Source: Bacillus bingmayongensis
GTDB lineage: Bacteria > Bacillota > Bacilli > Bacillales > Bacillaceae_G
Assembly (NCBI RefSeq): GCF_000299035.1
Contig: NZ_JH921517.1
Span: 857,317 to 921,316, forward strand
Length of the DNA: 64,000 bases
Direction: 5' to 3'
Shown: positions 57,667-64,000 of the stretch, in pieces
How the letters are laid out: every line of letters starts with the position of its first letter
Position numbering within the stretch: the stretch's first letter is position 1
Program-made: the position numbers and the translations under genes
The notes under the pieces: model-generated
Told to the model about the DNA's origin: nothing
Database searches by the model: none
Seen by the model: the letters and a program-made list of their open reading frames with translations, nothing else

Positions 57667-58245
57667 ATGTGGCGAAAGCTTACCATTGTTGTAGTGTTGC
57701 TGTGCTTAGCGGGTTATGCAGTTTATGAACATCAGTTCGGAAAGAATGAAAAACAAGTAAGTGAAGAGCAAGTAAAAAGCGAAGCGACGATGAAAGAAGT
57801 CATTGCAAAGAACGGAATTGAAGTAGGAAAGAATGCACCTGATTTTGAGTTATCAAAATTAGATGGTACAAAAGTAAAATTATCAGATTTGAAAGGAAAG
57901 AAAGTTATCTTAAATTTCTGGGCAACGTGGTGTGGACCTTGTCAGCAAGAAATGCCGGATATGGAAGCCTTCTATAAGAAGCATAAAGATGATGTGGAGA
58001 TTCTTGCTGTAAATTATACGGTTTCTGAAGGTGCTAATGGAGAAGAAAAAGTGAAAAAGTTTGTAGAAGATAAGGGAATAACATTTCCTATTTTACTTGA
58101 TAAAGATATAAATGTTACAACAACGTATAAAGTAATCACTATTCCAACTTCTTATTTTGTGGATACAAAAGGTGTAATTCAAGATAAATTTATCGGGCCG
58201 ATGACACAAAAAGAAATGGAGAAGAGAATTGCGAAAATAAAATAA
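57667..58245 (+). CDS. yneN: Membrane-anchored thiol-disulfide oxidoreductase (YneN/ResA-like)
   Basis: I take ATG 57667, seven bases after AGGGTG; GTG 57658 and ATG 57661 are alternatives. The 192-aa product has one N-terminal helix and a TlpA-like thioredoxin domain with WATWCGPCQQEM near residue 90 and the cis-Pro in ITIPTSYFV. Such proteins face outside and reduce disulfides, receiving electrons from CcdA. Position after citB matches B. subtilis yneN. Confidence 0.88.
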   Translation: MWRKLTIVVVLLCLAGYAVYEHQFGKNEKQVSEEQVKSEATMKEVIAKNGIEVGKNAPDFELSKLDGTKVKLSDLKGKKVILNFWATWCGPCQQEMPDMEAFYKKHKDDVEILAVNYTVSEGANGEEKVKKFVEDKGITFPILLDKDINVTTTYKVITIPTSYFVDTKGVIQDKFIGPMTQKEMEKRIAKIK

Positions 58246-58363
58246 TGTTTAGGAGACAGAGAAGGTAAGAGGCCATTTCTGTCTTTTCTTTTTCATCAAA
58301 CAGCTTGTTCATGATATGATAAAAGAAATTTGAACGATAATAGTAATGTAAGGAGAGTATATT

Positions 58364-59311
58364 GTGGGACATTTATCTTTGGCAGGAGACTATGTTGTGA
58401 TTGACTTTGAAACGACAGGATTTAATCCTTATAATGATCGGATTATTCAAGTAGCAGCGGTAAGGTATCGCAATCATGAACTAGCAGATCAATTTGTTTC
58501 TTTCGTAAATCCAGAGCGTCCTATCCCTGACCGAATTACGAGTTTAACAGGGATTACAAATTATCGCGTTTCGGATGCTCCAACGATTCAGGAAGTTTTG
58601 CCGTTATTTTTAGCGTTTTTAGGTGAAGACACCATTGTTGCTCATAATGCTTCGTTTGATATGCGTTTTTTAAAGAGTAATGCAAATATGCTTAGATTGC
58701 CAGAATCTAAAAATATAGTAGTGGATACCGTGTTTTTAGCGAAAAAATATATGAAGCATGCCCCAAACCATAAGCTAGAAACTTTAAAAAGGATGCTCGG
58801 GATTCGCTTAAGTTCTCATAATGCACTTGACGATTGTATTACATGTGCAGCTGTGTATCAAAAATGTGCAATCGTGCAAGGAGAAGGGCGAAAGAAAACG
58901 AAAAAAGAAACAATTGAAGAAGATGCAGTGTATACATTAATAAAAGAAATGCTTGTGAAGAATAATCGTGATGTCGAATGGATTCGTTATGTAAGTGTCG
59001 GGAATTATTTAGATATTAAAGCTTTTTATCCGATTGTAAGAGTGAAGGTCAAAGGGCGTAAAAAATATGTTTTAACTGAAAAGACAGAACAAGAAATATT
59101 AGAGATATATCCTACTTTAAAATGTGAGCCGGCTTTAAAAAATGAAATAGGTATAACGAGAATTATGGTTGAAAGTCTAGAAGATTTTGCGACGTTAGAA
59201 AATTATATTTTAGAGGTTTATGACACAGTGATGCAAGCACTGAGTGAGTATAAAGAAAGTAAAATTAATGCAGATGAAGAAATTGAAAAATATTTAAGTA
59301 TAATGAAATAA
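58364..59311 (+). CDS. DnaQ-like 3'-5' exonuclease
   Basis: GTG 58364 follows AAGGAGAG. The 315-aa product has a DEDDh exonuclease domain in residues 1-170: VVIDFETTGFNPY, VAHNASFDMRFL and SSHNALDDCITC supply the four acidic residues and the His. The C-terminal 140 residues are basic and of unknown fold. It is similar to the PolC/DnaQ proofreading domain but stands alone, so it may act in repair or RNA trimming. Confidence 0.87.
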   Translation: MGHLSLAGDYVVIDFETTGFNPYNDRIIQVAAVRYRNHELADQFVSFVNPERPIPDRITSLTGITNYRVSDAPTIQEVLPLFLAFLGEDTIVAHNASFDMRFLKSNANMLRLPESKNIVVDTVFLAKKYMKHAPNHKLETLKRMLGIRLSSHNALDDCITCAAVYQKCAIVQGEGRKKTKKETIEEDAVYTLIKEMLVKNNRDVEWIRYVSVGNYLDIKAFYPIVRVKVKGRKKYVLTEKTEQEILEIYPTLKCEPALKNEIGITRIMVESLEDFATLENYILEVYDTVMQALSEYKESKINADEEIEKYLSIMK

Positions 59312-59320
59312 TAAAAATGC

Positions 59321-59362
59321 TCAAAAATCCATCAGTTGTTAAAGGTCTACTGATGGATTTTT
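59321..59362 (+). terminator. Terminator after the exonuclease
   Basis: AAAAATCCATCAGT / ACTGATGGATTTTT, perfect arms and T run. Confidence 0.88.
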
Positions 59363-59467
59363 AATTGAATAGACTTTTCTTTACTAAAACATAAAATTTT
59401 CTCACAAATCTGATTAAAGAGTTTTTCATTTGCTCATACTAATTAGTAAGAAAGCGAAGGAGAAAGG

Positions 59468-59620
59468 ATGAGCAGCATGAGAAGAAATCGTCGACAAACG
59501 TTTGAAGAACTTGTGAGGGAAAACAAGCGGCAACTATTAAGCGATCGTGATGCAATTGAACGGATTGAAGAACGAATTGAAAAGCGTTATGAAATGCAAC
59601 TTTTTAAGCAGGCTGAATAA
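59468..59620 (+). CDS. FbpB-family small basic protein
   Basis: ATG 59468 follows AAGGAG at five bases; a second ATG lies three codons on. The 50-aa product contains RRNRRQTFEELVRENKRQLL and a helical, charged tail ERIEERIEKRYE. This pattern matches small basic proteins of the Fur-regulated FbpB type, which in B. subtilis assist an iron-sparing regulatory RNA. No good Fur box is visible; a palindrome ACTAATTAGT lies at 59438-59447. A hairpin follows the stop. Confidence 0.65.
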   Translation: MSSMRRNRRQTFEELVRENKRQLLSDRDAIERIEERIEKRYEMQLFKQAE

Positions 59621-59621
59621 T

Positions 59622-59650
59622 TCTTATCGCTAGTACGATACTAGTGATAA
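59622..59650. other. Hairpin before sspN
   Basis: CTTATCGCTAGTA / TACTAGTGATAAG inverted repeat with a short loop between the FbpB-like gene and sspN, ending at the sspN ribosome site. Confidence 0.55.
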
Positions 59651-59663
59651 GGAGGCGATAAGA

Positions 59664-59798
59664 GTGGGAAATCCAAAAAAGAATTCCAAAGATTTTGCAC
59701 CAGATCACATTGGAACACAGTCAAAAAAAGCTGGTGGAAATAAAGGGAAGCAAATGCAAGACCAGACAGGGAAACAACCGATTGTTGATAACGGTTAA
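59664..59798 (+). CDS. sspN: Small acid-soluble spore protein N
   Basis: GTG 59664 follows AAGGAGG. The 44-aa product reads [20 protein letters not shown] and then [11 protein letters not shown], the SspN pattern. In B. subtilis sspN and tlp form one forespore unit, and tlp follows here after a terminator. It is a minor SASP of the spore core. Confidence 0.92.
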   Translation: MGNPKKNSKDFAPDHIGTQSKKAGGNKGKQMQDQTGKQPIVDNG

Positions 59799-59835
59799 AG
59801 AAAAGGAGAATGCTTTCATTCTCCTTTTCTTTATG
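59799..59835 (+). terminator. Terminator after sspN
   Basis: AAAGAAAAGGAGAATG / CATTCTCCTTTTCTTT with a short loop. Confidence 0.85.
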
Positions 59836-59905
59836 TGCATACATAATCTAGTTCATTTTTGGAATGCTAACATGGTATGTATATTTCAACTAGGAGGGAA
59901 ATGAC

Positions 59906-60130
59906 ATGGCAGAGCAATATAAATCGAATCCAGATGACCGAAGTGATAATGTAGAAAAACTGCAAGAAATGGTACAAAATACGATTGATAATTTTAATGA
60001 AGCAAAAGAAACGGCAGAGGTTTCGAATGAAAAAGATCGCGCTGCAATTGAAGCGAAAAATCAACGTCGTTTAGAGAGTATTGAATCGTTGAAAAGCGAA
60101 ATAAAAGATGAATCTGAGTATGATGCGTAA
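59906..60130 (+). CDS. tlp: Small acid-soluble spore protein Tlp
   Basis: The 74-aa product has the Tlp core [20 protein letters not shown] and a helical, highly charged tail. Tlp is a thioredoxin-like-named but structurally simple SASP made in the forespore. TAGGAGGGA precedes the ATG. Order sspN-tlp is conserved in Bacillus. Confidence 0.94.
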   Translation: MAEQYKSNPDDRSDNVEKLQEMVQNTIDNFNEAKETAEVSNEKDRAAIEAKNQRRLESIESLKSEIKDESEYDA

Positions 60131-60162
60131 AAAAGGCTGACAGTTGTCAGCCTTTTTTTGTA
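60129..60162. terminator. Bidirectional terminator
   Basis: AAAAAAGGCTGACA / TGTCAGCCTTTTTT between tlp and the convergent sleL. Confidence 0.9.
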
Positions 60163-61439
60163 ATCGAGAAATTTTCCACAAGTAAACGCCAATTTTGCGG
60201 GAAAGGAAGACCGATTTTCCAATAGCTAATCCCCCGAATCCCTTGTTCTTTTATTAAATTAAATTTACTCTGAACAGACCTGGCATCTTCAAACCATACT
60301 TCATGTTGTACACCATTTTCATCAAAGTAATTAAAGTGGGGTGCTTGTGCTGTGAAATCATATCGAATTGGAACATTATATTTACGAGCAAGTGCAACGG
60401 CCGCAACAGAACTGATTGCTTTGGCTGGTGGATTGCCTTCTTTAAAGGGAAGCTTCCAGTCGAAACCATATAAATTTTGTCCCATCATAATTTTTTGAGG
60501 TGGCATTTGAGATTTTGCATATTGAATTACCTGTTTCACGGGACCAATAGGAGATATAGCCATCGGTGGCCCGCCTTGCCATCCCCAGTCATATGTCATG
60601 ATAACGACAAAGTCAACGATTTCTCCCTGTGCTTTGTAATCATGTGCTTCAAAAAATGGTCCTTTTTGCTTCGAACTTGTTTTTGGAACAAGCGTTGTAC
60701 TTAATGTATAACCTTCTGGTAATCTTGATTTTACATTTCTTAAAAATCGATTGTATGCTTCACGATCTTCTGGAGCAACATTTTCAAAGTCGAAATGAAT
60801 ATCACGCATTCCATACTTCTCGGCTGCTTGCAAAATGTTGGTAATAAATTTATTTTGAATAGTAGCGCTTCGTAAAAAAATGGAGGCTAATTCCGCACTA
60901 AAATTACCGTTTTCAATATTCGTAATAACGAGCATGGGAATTGTTTGGCCTTGTGTTGCAATTTGGGCAATTTTTGCAGTTTCTGTTGGTTCTTTTAATG
61001 TTCCATCACGCAATGCTTCAAAGCTAAAGTAGGCTAAATATGTGAGATAAGGATTGATGGCCCGCGTGGCACTCACTAAACTTTCTTTAATTGGAATAGT
61101 AGAAGGTTGTAAATAGGCGATAGATTCTATTGCTCGCTTTGAGCCTTTTGGTACATATAATTGTTGACCGACGTGAAGGATGGATTTTAATGATAAGTTA
61201 TTTACTTTTGCTAAGCTAGCGAGAGGGACGTTATATGTTTGAGAAATCCGATAAAGACTGTCTCCAGGTTGTACGTAATAATTATTTCCTCTTGTATTTA
61301 CAATTAGTGCCTGACCAACAACAAGTGTTTCAGCTGGATTAAGTCCGTTGTCTTTTACAATTTCTTCGGGTGTAGTGCCGTATTTTGACGCTAAGCTATA
61401 TACGCTATCACCGCTACGAACGGTTACAATTTGAATCAT
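60147..61439 (-). CDS. sleL: Spore cortex-lytic N-acetylglucosaminidase SleL
   Basis: ATG 61439 follows AAAGGAGCG and gives 430 aa, the size of known SleL/YaaH. Two LysM domains occupy residues about 2-46 and 51-96 (VTVRSGDSVYSLASKYGTTP and VQPGDSLYRISQTYNVPL). A GH18 domain follows with the acidic cluster DIHFDFENV near residue 210 and VVIMTYDWGWQGG. SleL lives in the spore coat/cortex and breaks cortex fragments during germination. Confidence 0.92.
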   Translation of the reverse strand: MIQIVTVRSGDSVYSLASKYGTTPEEIVKDNGLNPAETLVVGQALIVNTRGNNYYVQPGDSLYRISQTYNVPLASLAKVNNLSLKSILHVGQQLYVPKGSKRAIESIAYLQPSTIPIKESLVSATRAINPYLTYLAYFSFEALRDGTLKEPTETAKIAQIATQGQTIPMLVITNIENGNFSAELASIFLRSATIQNKFITNILQAAEKYGMRDIHFDFENVAPEDREAYNRFLRNVKSRLPEGYTLSTTLVPKTSSKQKGPFFEAHDYKAQGEIVDFVVIMTYDWGWQGGPPMAISPIGPVKQVIQYAKSQMPPQKIMMGQNLYGFDWKLPFKEGNPPAKAISSVAAVALARKYNVPIRYDFTAQAPHFNYFDENGVQHEVWFEDARSVQSKFNLIKEQGIRGISYWKIGLPFPQNWRLLVENFSITKKG

Positions 61440-61548
61440 ATACTCGCTCCTTTCAGTAAAAAGATCCACTGTTTCTATTTTATTTTTGATTTCACTGTAT
61501 TATGATTAAATGTATGTGAGGAAACAGAAGTGAGAAGGAGATTGTGAT

Positions 61549-61968
61549 ATGTTTGTAGCAGAACACGAAATTGAGATCCGCTATGCGGAAACAGATCAAA
61601 TGGGTGTGGTTTATCATTCAAATTACCTAGTATGGCTGGAATTAGGGCGTACTAAATTTATTCAAGAATTAGGGTTTTCATATATTGAGATGGAGAAAGA
61701 TGGGATTGTTTCTCCTGTTTTGGATTTGCAAATTTCTTATCGTAAAGCGATGCGCTATGGAGAAAAAGCAATTGTGAAAACATGGGTAGAATCTGTTAGT
61801 CCATTGCGCGTTATATATGGATACGAAATTTATAATGGTGATGGAGAGCTTTGTATTACAGCCTCAACAACAAATATTTGTGCGAAAAGAGAAGGGTTTC
61901 GCCCCGTATCACTAAAAAAATTATATCCAGAGTGGTATGCGAAATATGAGGAAATTAAGAAGAAATAA
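61549..61968 (+). CDS. yneP: Acyl-CoA thioesterase (YneP-like)
   Basis: The 139-aa product is a hot-dog-fold thioesterase of the YbgC/FcbC type: IRYAETDQMGVVYHSNYLVW carries the catalytic Asp/Glu region, followed by the long helix LELGRTKFIQELG. It hydrolyses acyl-CoA esters, substrate unknown. AGAAGGAGA precedes the ATG. Position before yneR and plsY matches B. subtilis. Confidence 0.9.
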   Translation: MFVAEHEIEIRYAETDQMGVVYHSNYLVWLELGRTKFIQELGFSYIEMEKDGIVSPVLDLQISYRKAMRYGEKAIVKTWVESVSPLRVIYGYEIYNGDGELCITASTTNICAKREGFRPVSLKKLYPEWYAKYEEIKKK

Positions 61969-62001
61969 AAAAAGTGTGGTAAGGAACCACACTTTTTTTA
62001 T
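61967..62001. terminator. Bidirectional terminator
   Basis: AAAAAAAGTGTGGT / ACCACACTTTTTTT between yneP and the convergent yneR. Confidence 0.9.
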
Positions 62002-62288
62002 TTCTCATAATTAAATTGCGGGAAGTCATCACCGTCGTTAAGTGTAACGGATAAGTCATGCCCATCAAAGAACCACTCATCATCACCTTCAACGAAGAAA
62101 GTAATACCTTCTTCTTGAATTTGAACAGCAGGATGCGCAGGATCGTCTTTACGGATTCCTAAAGAAAGTCCTTTTTGAACAGTACTGCAACCACCATATT
62201 GTACGAAAAAGCGAAGTGTATCGCCAGATTGTAAGTTTAATTCATCTTTATACCAATTTACTGCTTCTTTTGTTACGGAAAGATTCAT
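61998..62288 (-). CDS. yneR: HesB/IscA-like protein YneR
   Basis: ATG 62288 follows TTGGAGGAA. The 96-aa product resembles the HesB/IscA fold: VTKEAVNWYKDELNLQSGDT, FFVQYGGCSTVQKGLSLG. Only one of the usual three cysteines is present, so Fe-S binding like that of IscA is doubtful. It matches B. subtilis YneR in size and place. Confidence 0.87.
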   Translation of the reverse strand: MNLSVTKEAVNWYKDELNLQSGDTLRFFVQYGGCSTVQKGLSLGIRKDDPAHPAVQIQEEGITFFVEGDDEWFFDGHDLSVTLNDGDDFPQFNYEK

Positions 62289-62332
62289 GTATAGTTCCTC
62301 CAAGTTATATTGCTTTTTCTTTAGTATAAAAA

Positions 62333-62383
62333 ATAACGCAAAAAGACGCTATTAATATGCTTTGCGTTTTCTTTTTGCGTTAT
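62333..62383. other. Long inverted repeat between yneR and plsY
   Basis: ATAACGCAAAAAG (62333-62345) and CTTTTTGCGTTAT (62371-62383) are perfect 13-base arms, with an inner GACGC/GCGTT pair. It probably terminates plsY on the minus strand. Confidence 0.65.
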
Positions 62384-62396
62384 GTGGGTCACAACC

Positions 62397-62993
62397 TTAC
62401 TTTTGTTTCTTTGTAAAATTCGCTTTCGGTTCAGTTTTATTTATAATTCGTCCAATATTAGCACGGTGTCTATAAATAACCATACCAGCTAATAAACACA
62501 TCGCAACAATGAAGATTTTATCCCCAGTAACAATTGATGCGATAACAGCAACAACAGCTGTTACCATAGAAGAAAGTGATACGTATCTCGTTGTAAATAG
62601 AAGGGTGAAAAAGACAACGGCTAATATTGCAAAAATAATTGGCGCGTAGCATAAGAGTACTCCAGCAGAAGTTGCAACTGCTTTTCCGCCGCGGAATTTT
62701 GCAAAAATCGGATATACATGTCCAAGAACTGCAGCTAATCCAAACCAAAGGGGATGGATATCTAAGGCAAAAATTAACGGTAGAGCTGTCGCTAACGTTC
62801 CCTTTAAAATGTCAGCAATTGTAACGATAAAACCTGCTTTTTTCCCTAGCGTCCGAAATGTATTCGTTCCTCCTAAATTACCGCTACCATGCTCGCGAAT
62901 ATCGATTCCGTAACCAATTTTTCCGACAACAAGTGCAAATGGAATCGAGCCAAGTAAATAGGCAACGATAAATAAAAGATATGTAATAAGCAT
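62397..62993 (-). CDS. plsY: Acyl-phosphate:glycerol-3-phosphate acyltransferase PlsY
   Basis: The 198-aa product has five helices and the three PlsY motifs: [15 protein letters not shown] near residue 35, [11 protein letters not shown] near 103 and the later TRYVSLSSM. It makes lysophosphatidic acid at the membrane, the first step of phospholipid synthesis. It corresponds to B. subtilis YneS. AAGGAGACT precedes the ATG. Confidence 0.95.
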   Translation of the reverse strand: MLITYLLFIVAYLLGSIPFALVVGKIGYGIDIREHGSGNLGGTNTFRTLGKKAGFIVTIADILKGTLATALPLIFALDIHPLWFGLAAVLGHVYPIFAKFRGGKAVATSAGVLLCYAPIIFAILAVVFFTLLFTTRYVSLSSMVTAVVAVIASIVTGDKIFIVAMCLLAGMVIYRHRANIGRIINKTEPKANFTKKQK

Positions 62994-63159
62994 AAGTTCA
63001 GTCTCCTTTATTCAAATGTGTTGATAAAGGGTAAAAAGAGTTTTTCCCGTATATTGTACCATACATTTGTAAAGAGCACATTTCTTTTTTGTAAATGAAA
63101 AATTCAAAGTTTCTTAAAAAAACTTTCACAAGAATGTTAAATTTCTCACAGACCTACCA

Positions 63160-63207
63160 GGACTATATGTTGTATCATTTTGTTTGTGAATCAACAATAT
63201 ATAGTTG
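63160..63207. promoter_or_regulatory. Paired NrdR boxes before nrdD
   Basis: GGACTATATGTTGTAT (63160-63175) and CAACAATATATAGTTG (63192-63207) each match about 12 of 16 positions of the NrdR box. Their starts are 32 bases apart, three helical turns, as is usual for NrdR pairs. The second ends 12 bases before the start codon. Confidence 0.65.
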
Positions 63208-63219
63208 GAGGTCTGGGGA

Positions 63220-64000
63220 ATGATAAAACAAAGTGCACGTGGAGAAGAATTAATGAAGATTTTTGAAACAATTGTCTACGGGAATGAGCAAGATTTAATG
63301 CAAGAAAATGCAAATGTTGATGGACGGTCTCCGATGGGAATGATGGGAACATTTGCATCGGAGAGTGCAAAATATTATGCAATGGAACAATTGCTTTCTG
63401 AGCGAGTAAAAAAAGCAATTGACCAAAATATATTATACCCACATGATTTAGATTTTTATGCGACAGGTACGACAACATGTTCGCAAATTCCTTTAGCACA
63501 AATGTTTGAAAAAGGATTTCATACCGGGCATGGACATATGAGGCAACCACAAGATATTAAAAGTGCGTTGGCACTTTCTTCGATTATTTTTCAAGCAAAT
63601 CAAAACATGCAACACGGCGGTCAATCATTTGCGTTATTTGACATTGATTTAGCACCGTATGTGAGAAAAACATTTGAGAGAAATAAGAACAGATTAGGAA
63701 CGTATCCGCTAACAAAAGAGCAAGTAGAAGAGTTTGCATGGAAAGAAACAGAAAACGATACGTATCAAGCTTGTGAAGCTTTTATTCATAATTCCAATAG
63801 TATGCACAGCCGAGGAGGTGGGCAAGTTCCATTTATTTCTATTAATTACGGAACGGACACATCGAAAGAAGGAAGATTGTTAATTAAACAATTATTACGA
63901 GCGACGCAGGCGGGATTAGGAAAAGGTGAAACACCTATCTTCCCTATTCAAATCTTTAAACTGAAAAAAGGTGTCAATTTTGAAGAGAATGATCCGAACT
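63220..64000 (+). CDS. nrdD: Anaerobic ribonucleoside-triphosphate reductase NrdD, 3' end cut
   Basis: ATG 63220 follows GGAGGTCTGGGG. About 260 codons are in the window and the frame is open at the right edge. The sequence has HDLDFYATGTTTCSQIPL, NMQHGGQSFALFDID and GGGQVPFISINYG, typical of class III reductases, which use a glycyl radical to make dNTPs without oxygen. The C-terminal radical Gly is beyond the edge. No ATP-cone is seen at the N-terminus. Paired NrdR boxes precede it. Confidence 0.9.
   Translation, partial: MIKQSARGEELMKIFETIVYGNEQDLMQENANVDGRSPMGMMGTFASESAKYYAMEQLLSERVKKAIDQNILYPHDLDFYATGTTTCSQIPLAQMFEKGFHTGHGHMRQPQDIKSALALSSIIFQANQNMQHGGQSFALFDIDLAPYVRKTFERNKNRLGTYPLTKEQVEEFAWKETENDTYQACEAFIHNSNSMHSRGGGQVPFISINYGTDTSKEGRLLIKQLLRATQAGLGKGETPIFPIQIFKLKKGVNFEENDPN

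Noticed and set aside
63191-63550. 119-codon minus-strand ORF at the right edge
   Set aside because: Antisense to nrdD, which has full family motifs and a good ribosome site.

Overview
The window looks like chromosome of a Bacillus cereus-group organism. The DNA is AT-rich with AGGAGG-type ribosome binding sites. It carries spore genes (cotM, sspP, sspO, sspN, tlp, sleL), three copies of a repeat that resembles the B. cereus-group bcr1 family, and a gene order resembling the B. subtilis yne region (ccdA, ccdC, yneK ... cotM, sspP, sspO, citB/acnA, yneN, sspN, tlp, yneP, yneR, plsY). I cannot fix the species. No rRNA, tRNA, CRISPR array, intact insertion sequence or prophage was seen. All assignments come from reading the sequence and from memory of families; no search was run.

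Layout. 1-6.7 kb: a lipase cut by the left edge, a NERD-domain protein with a membrane partner, several tiny genes, a TauE-type exporter, a broken DUF2238 membrane gene and a Nudix hydrolase. 6.8-11 kb: amino-acid permease, IclR regulator and RocB-like M20 hydrolase. 11.2-13.3 kb: cidA-cidB with a divergent LysR regulator. 13.4-20.6 kb: lipoprotein, ABC exporter, M20D amidohydrolase, orphan sugar-type binding protein, EamA transporter. 21.3-23.5 kb: ccdA-ccdC, yneK and a small gene behind a LexA-type box. 23.7-26.2 kb: a P-loop kinase-like protein and two methyltransferases, one broken. 26.4-32.5 kb: the complete hutPHUIG operon with a HutP-type attenuator and a catabolite-repression site in its promoter. 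32.7-42.4 kb: flavin enzymes, a sensor kinase, YitT, a PP2C/amidase/DUF2164 group, and a run of decayed genes. 42.6-47.8 kb: acyl-CoA ligase, then bioY-yhfT-yhfS behind a BirA operator. 47.8-64 kb: AlaX-type editing enzyme, MFS pump, cotM, SASP genes, aconitase, sleL, plsY and the start of nrdD behind paired NrdR boxes.

How the parts work together. The hut genes convert histidine to glutamate and formamide, under HutP antitermination and probable CcpA repression. Aconitase follows a CcpC-type box. The bioY group links biotin supply to acyl-CoA chemistry through BirA. The sporulation genes make coat and core proteins and a cortex-lytic enzyme used in germination.

Decay is conspicuous. At least eight genes or fragments are inactivated or truncated: DUF2238, a methyltransferase, a putP remnant, a GNAT, an internally deleted permease, an ABC ATPase tail, and two small membrane genes. 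Relative to B. subtilis, the block between yneK and cotM (about 23-51 kb) looks like accessory insertion and is where several of these lie. I found no clear candidate for a wholly new defence or mobile system. The most unexplained items are a structured intergenic segment before ccdA, a ribbon-helix-helix/methyltransferase fusion, an uncharacterised gene with an SOS box, a thiolase lacking its second cysteine, and an internally duplicated membrane protein.
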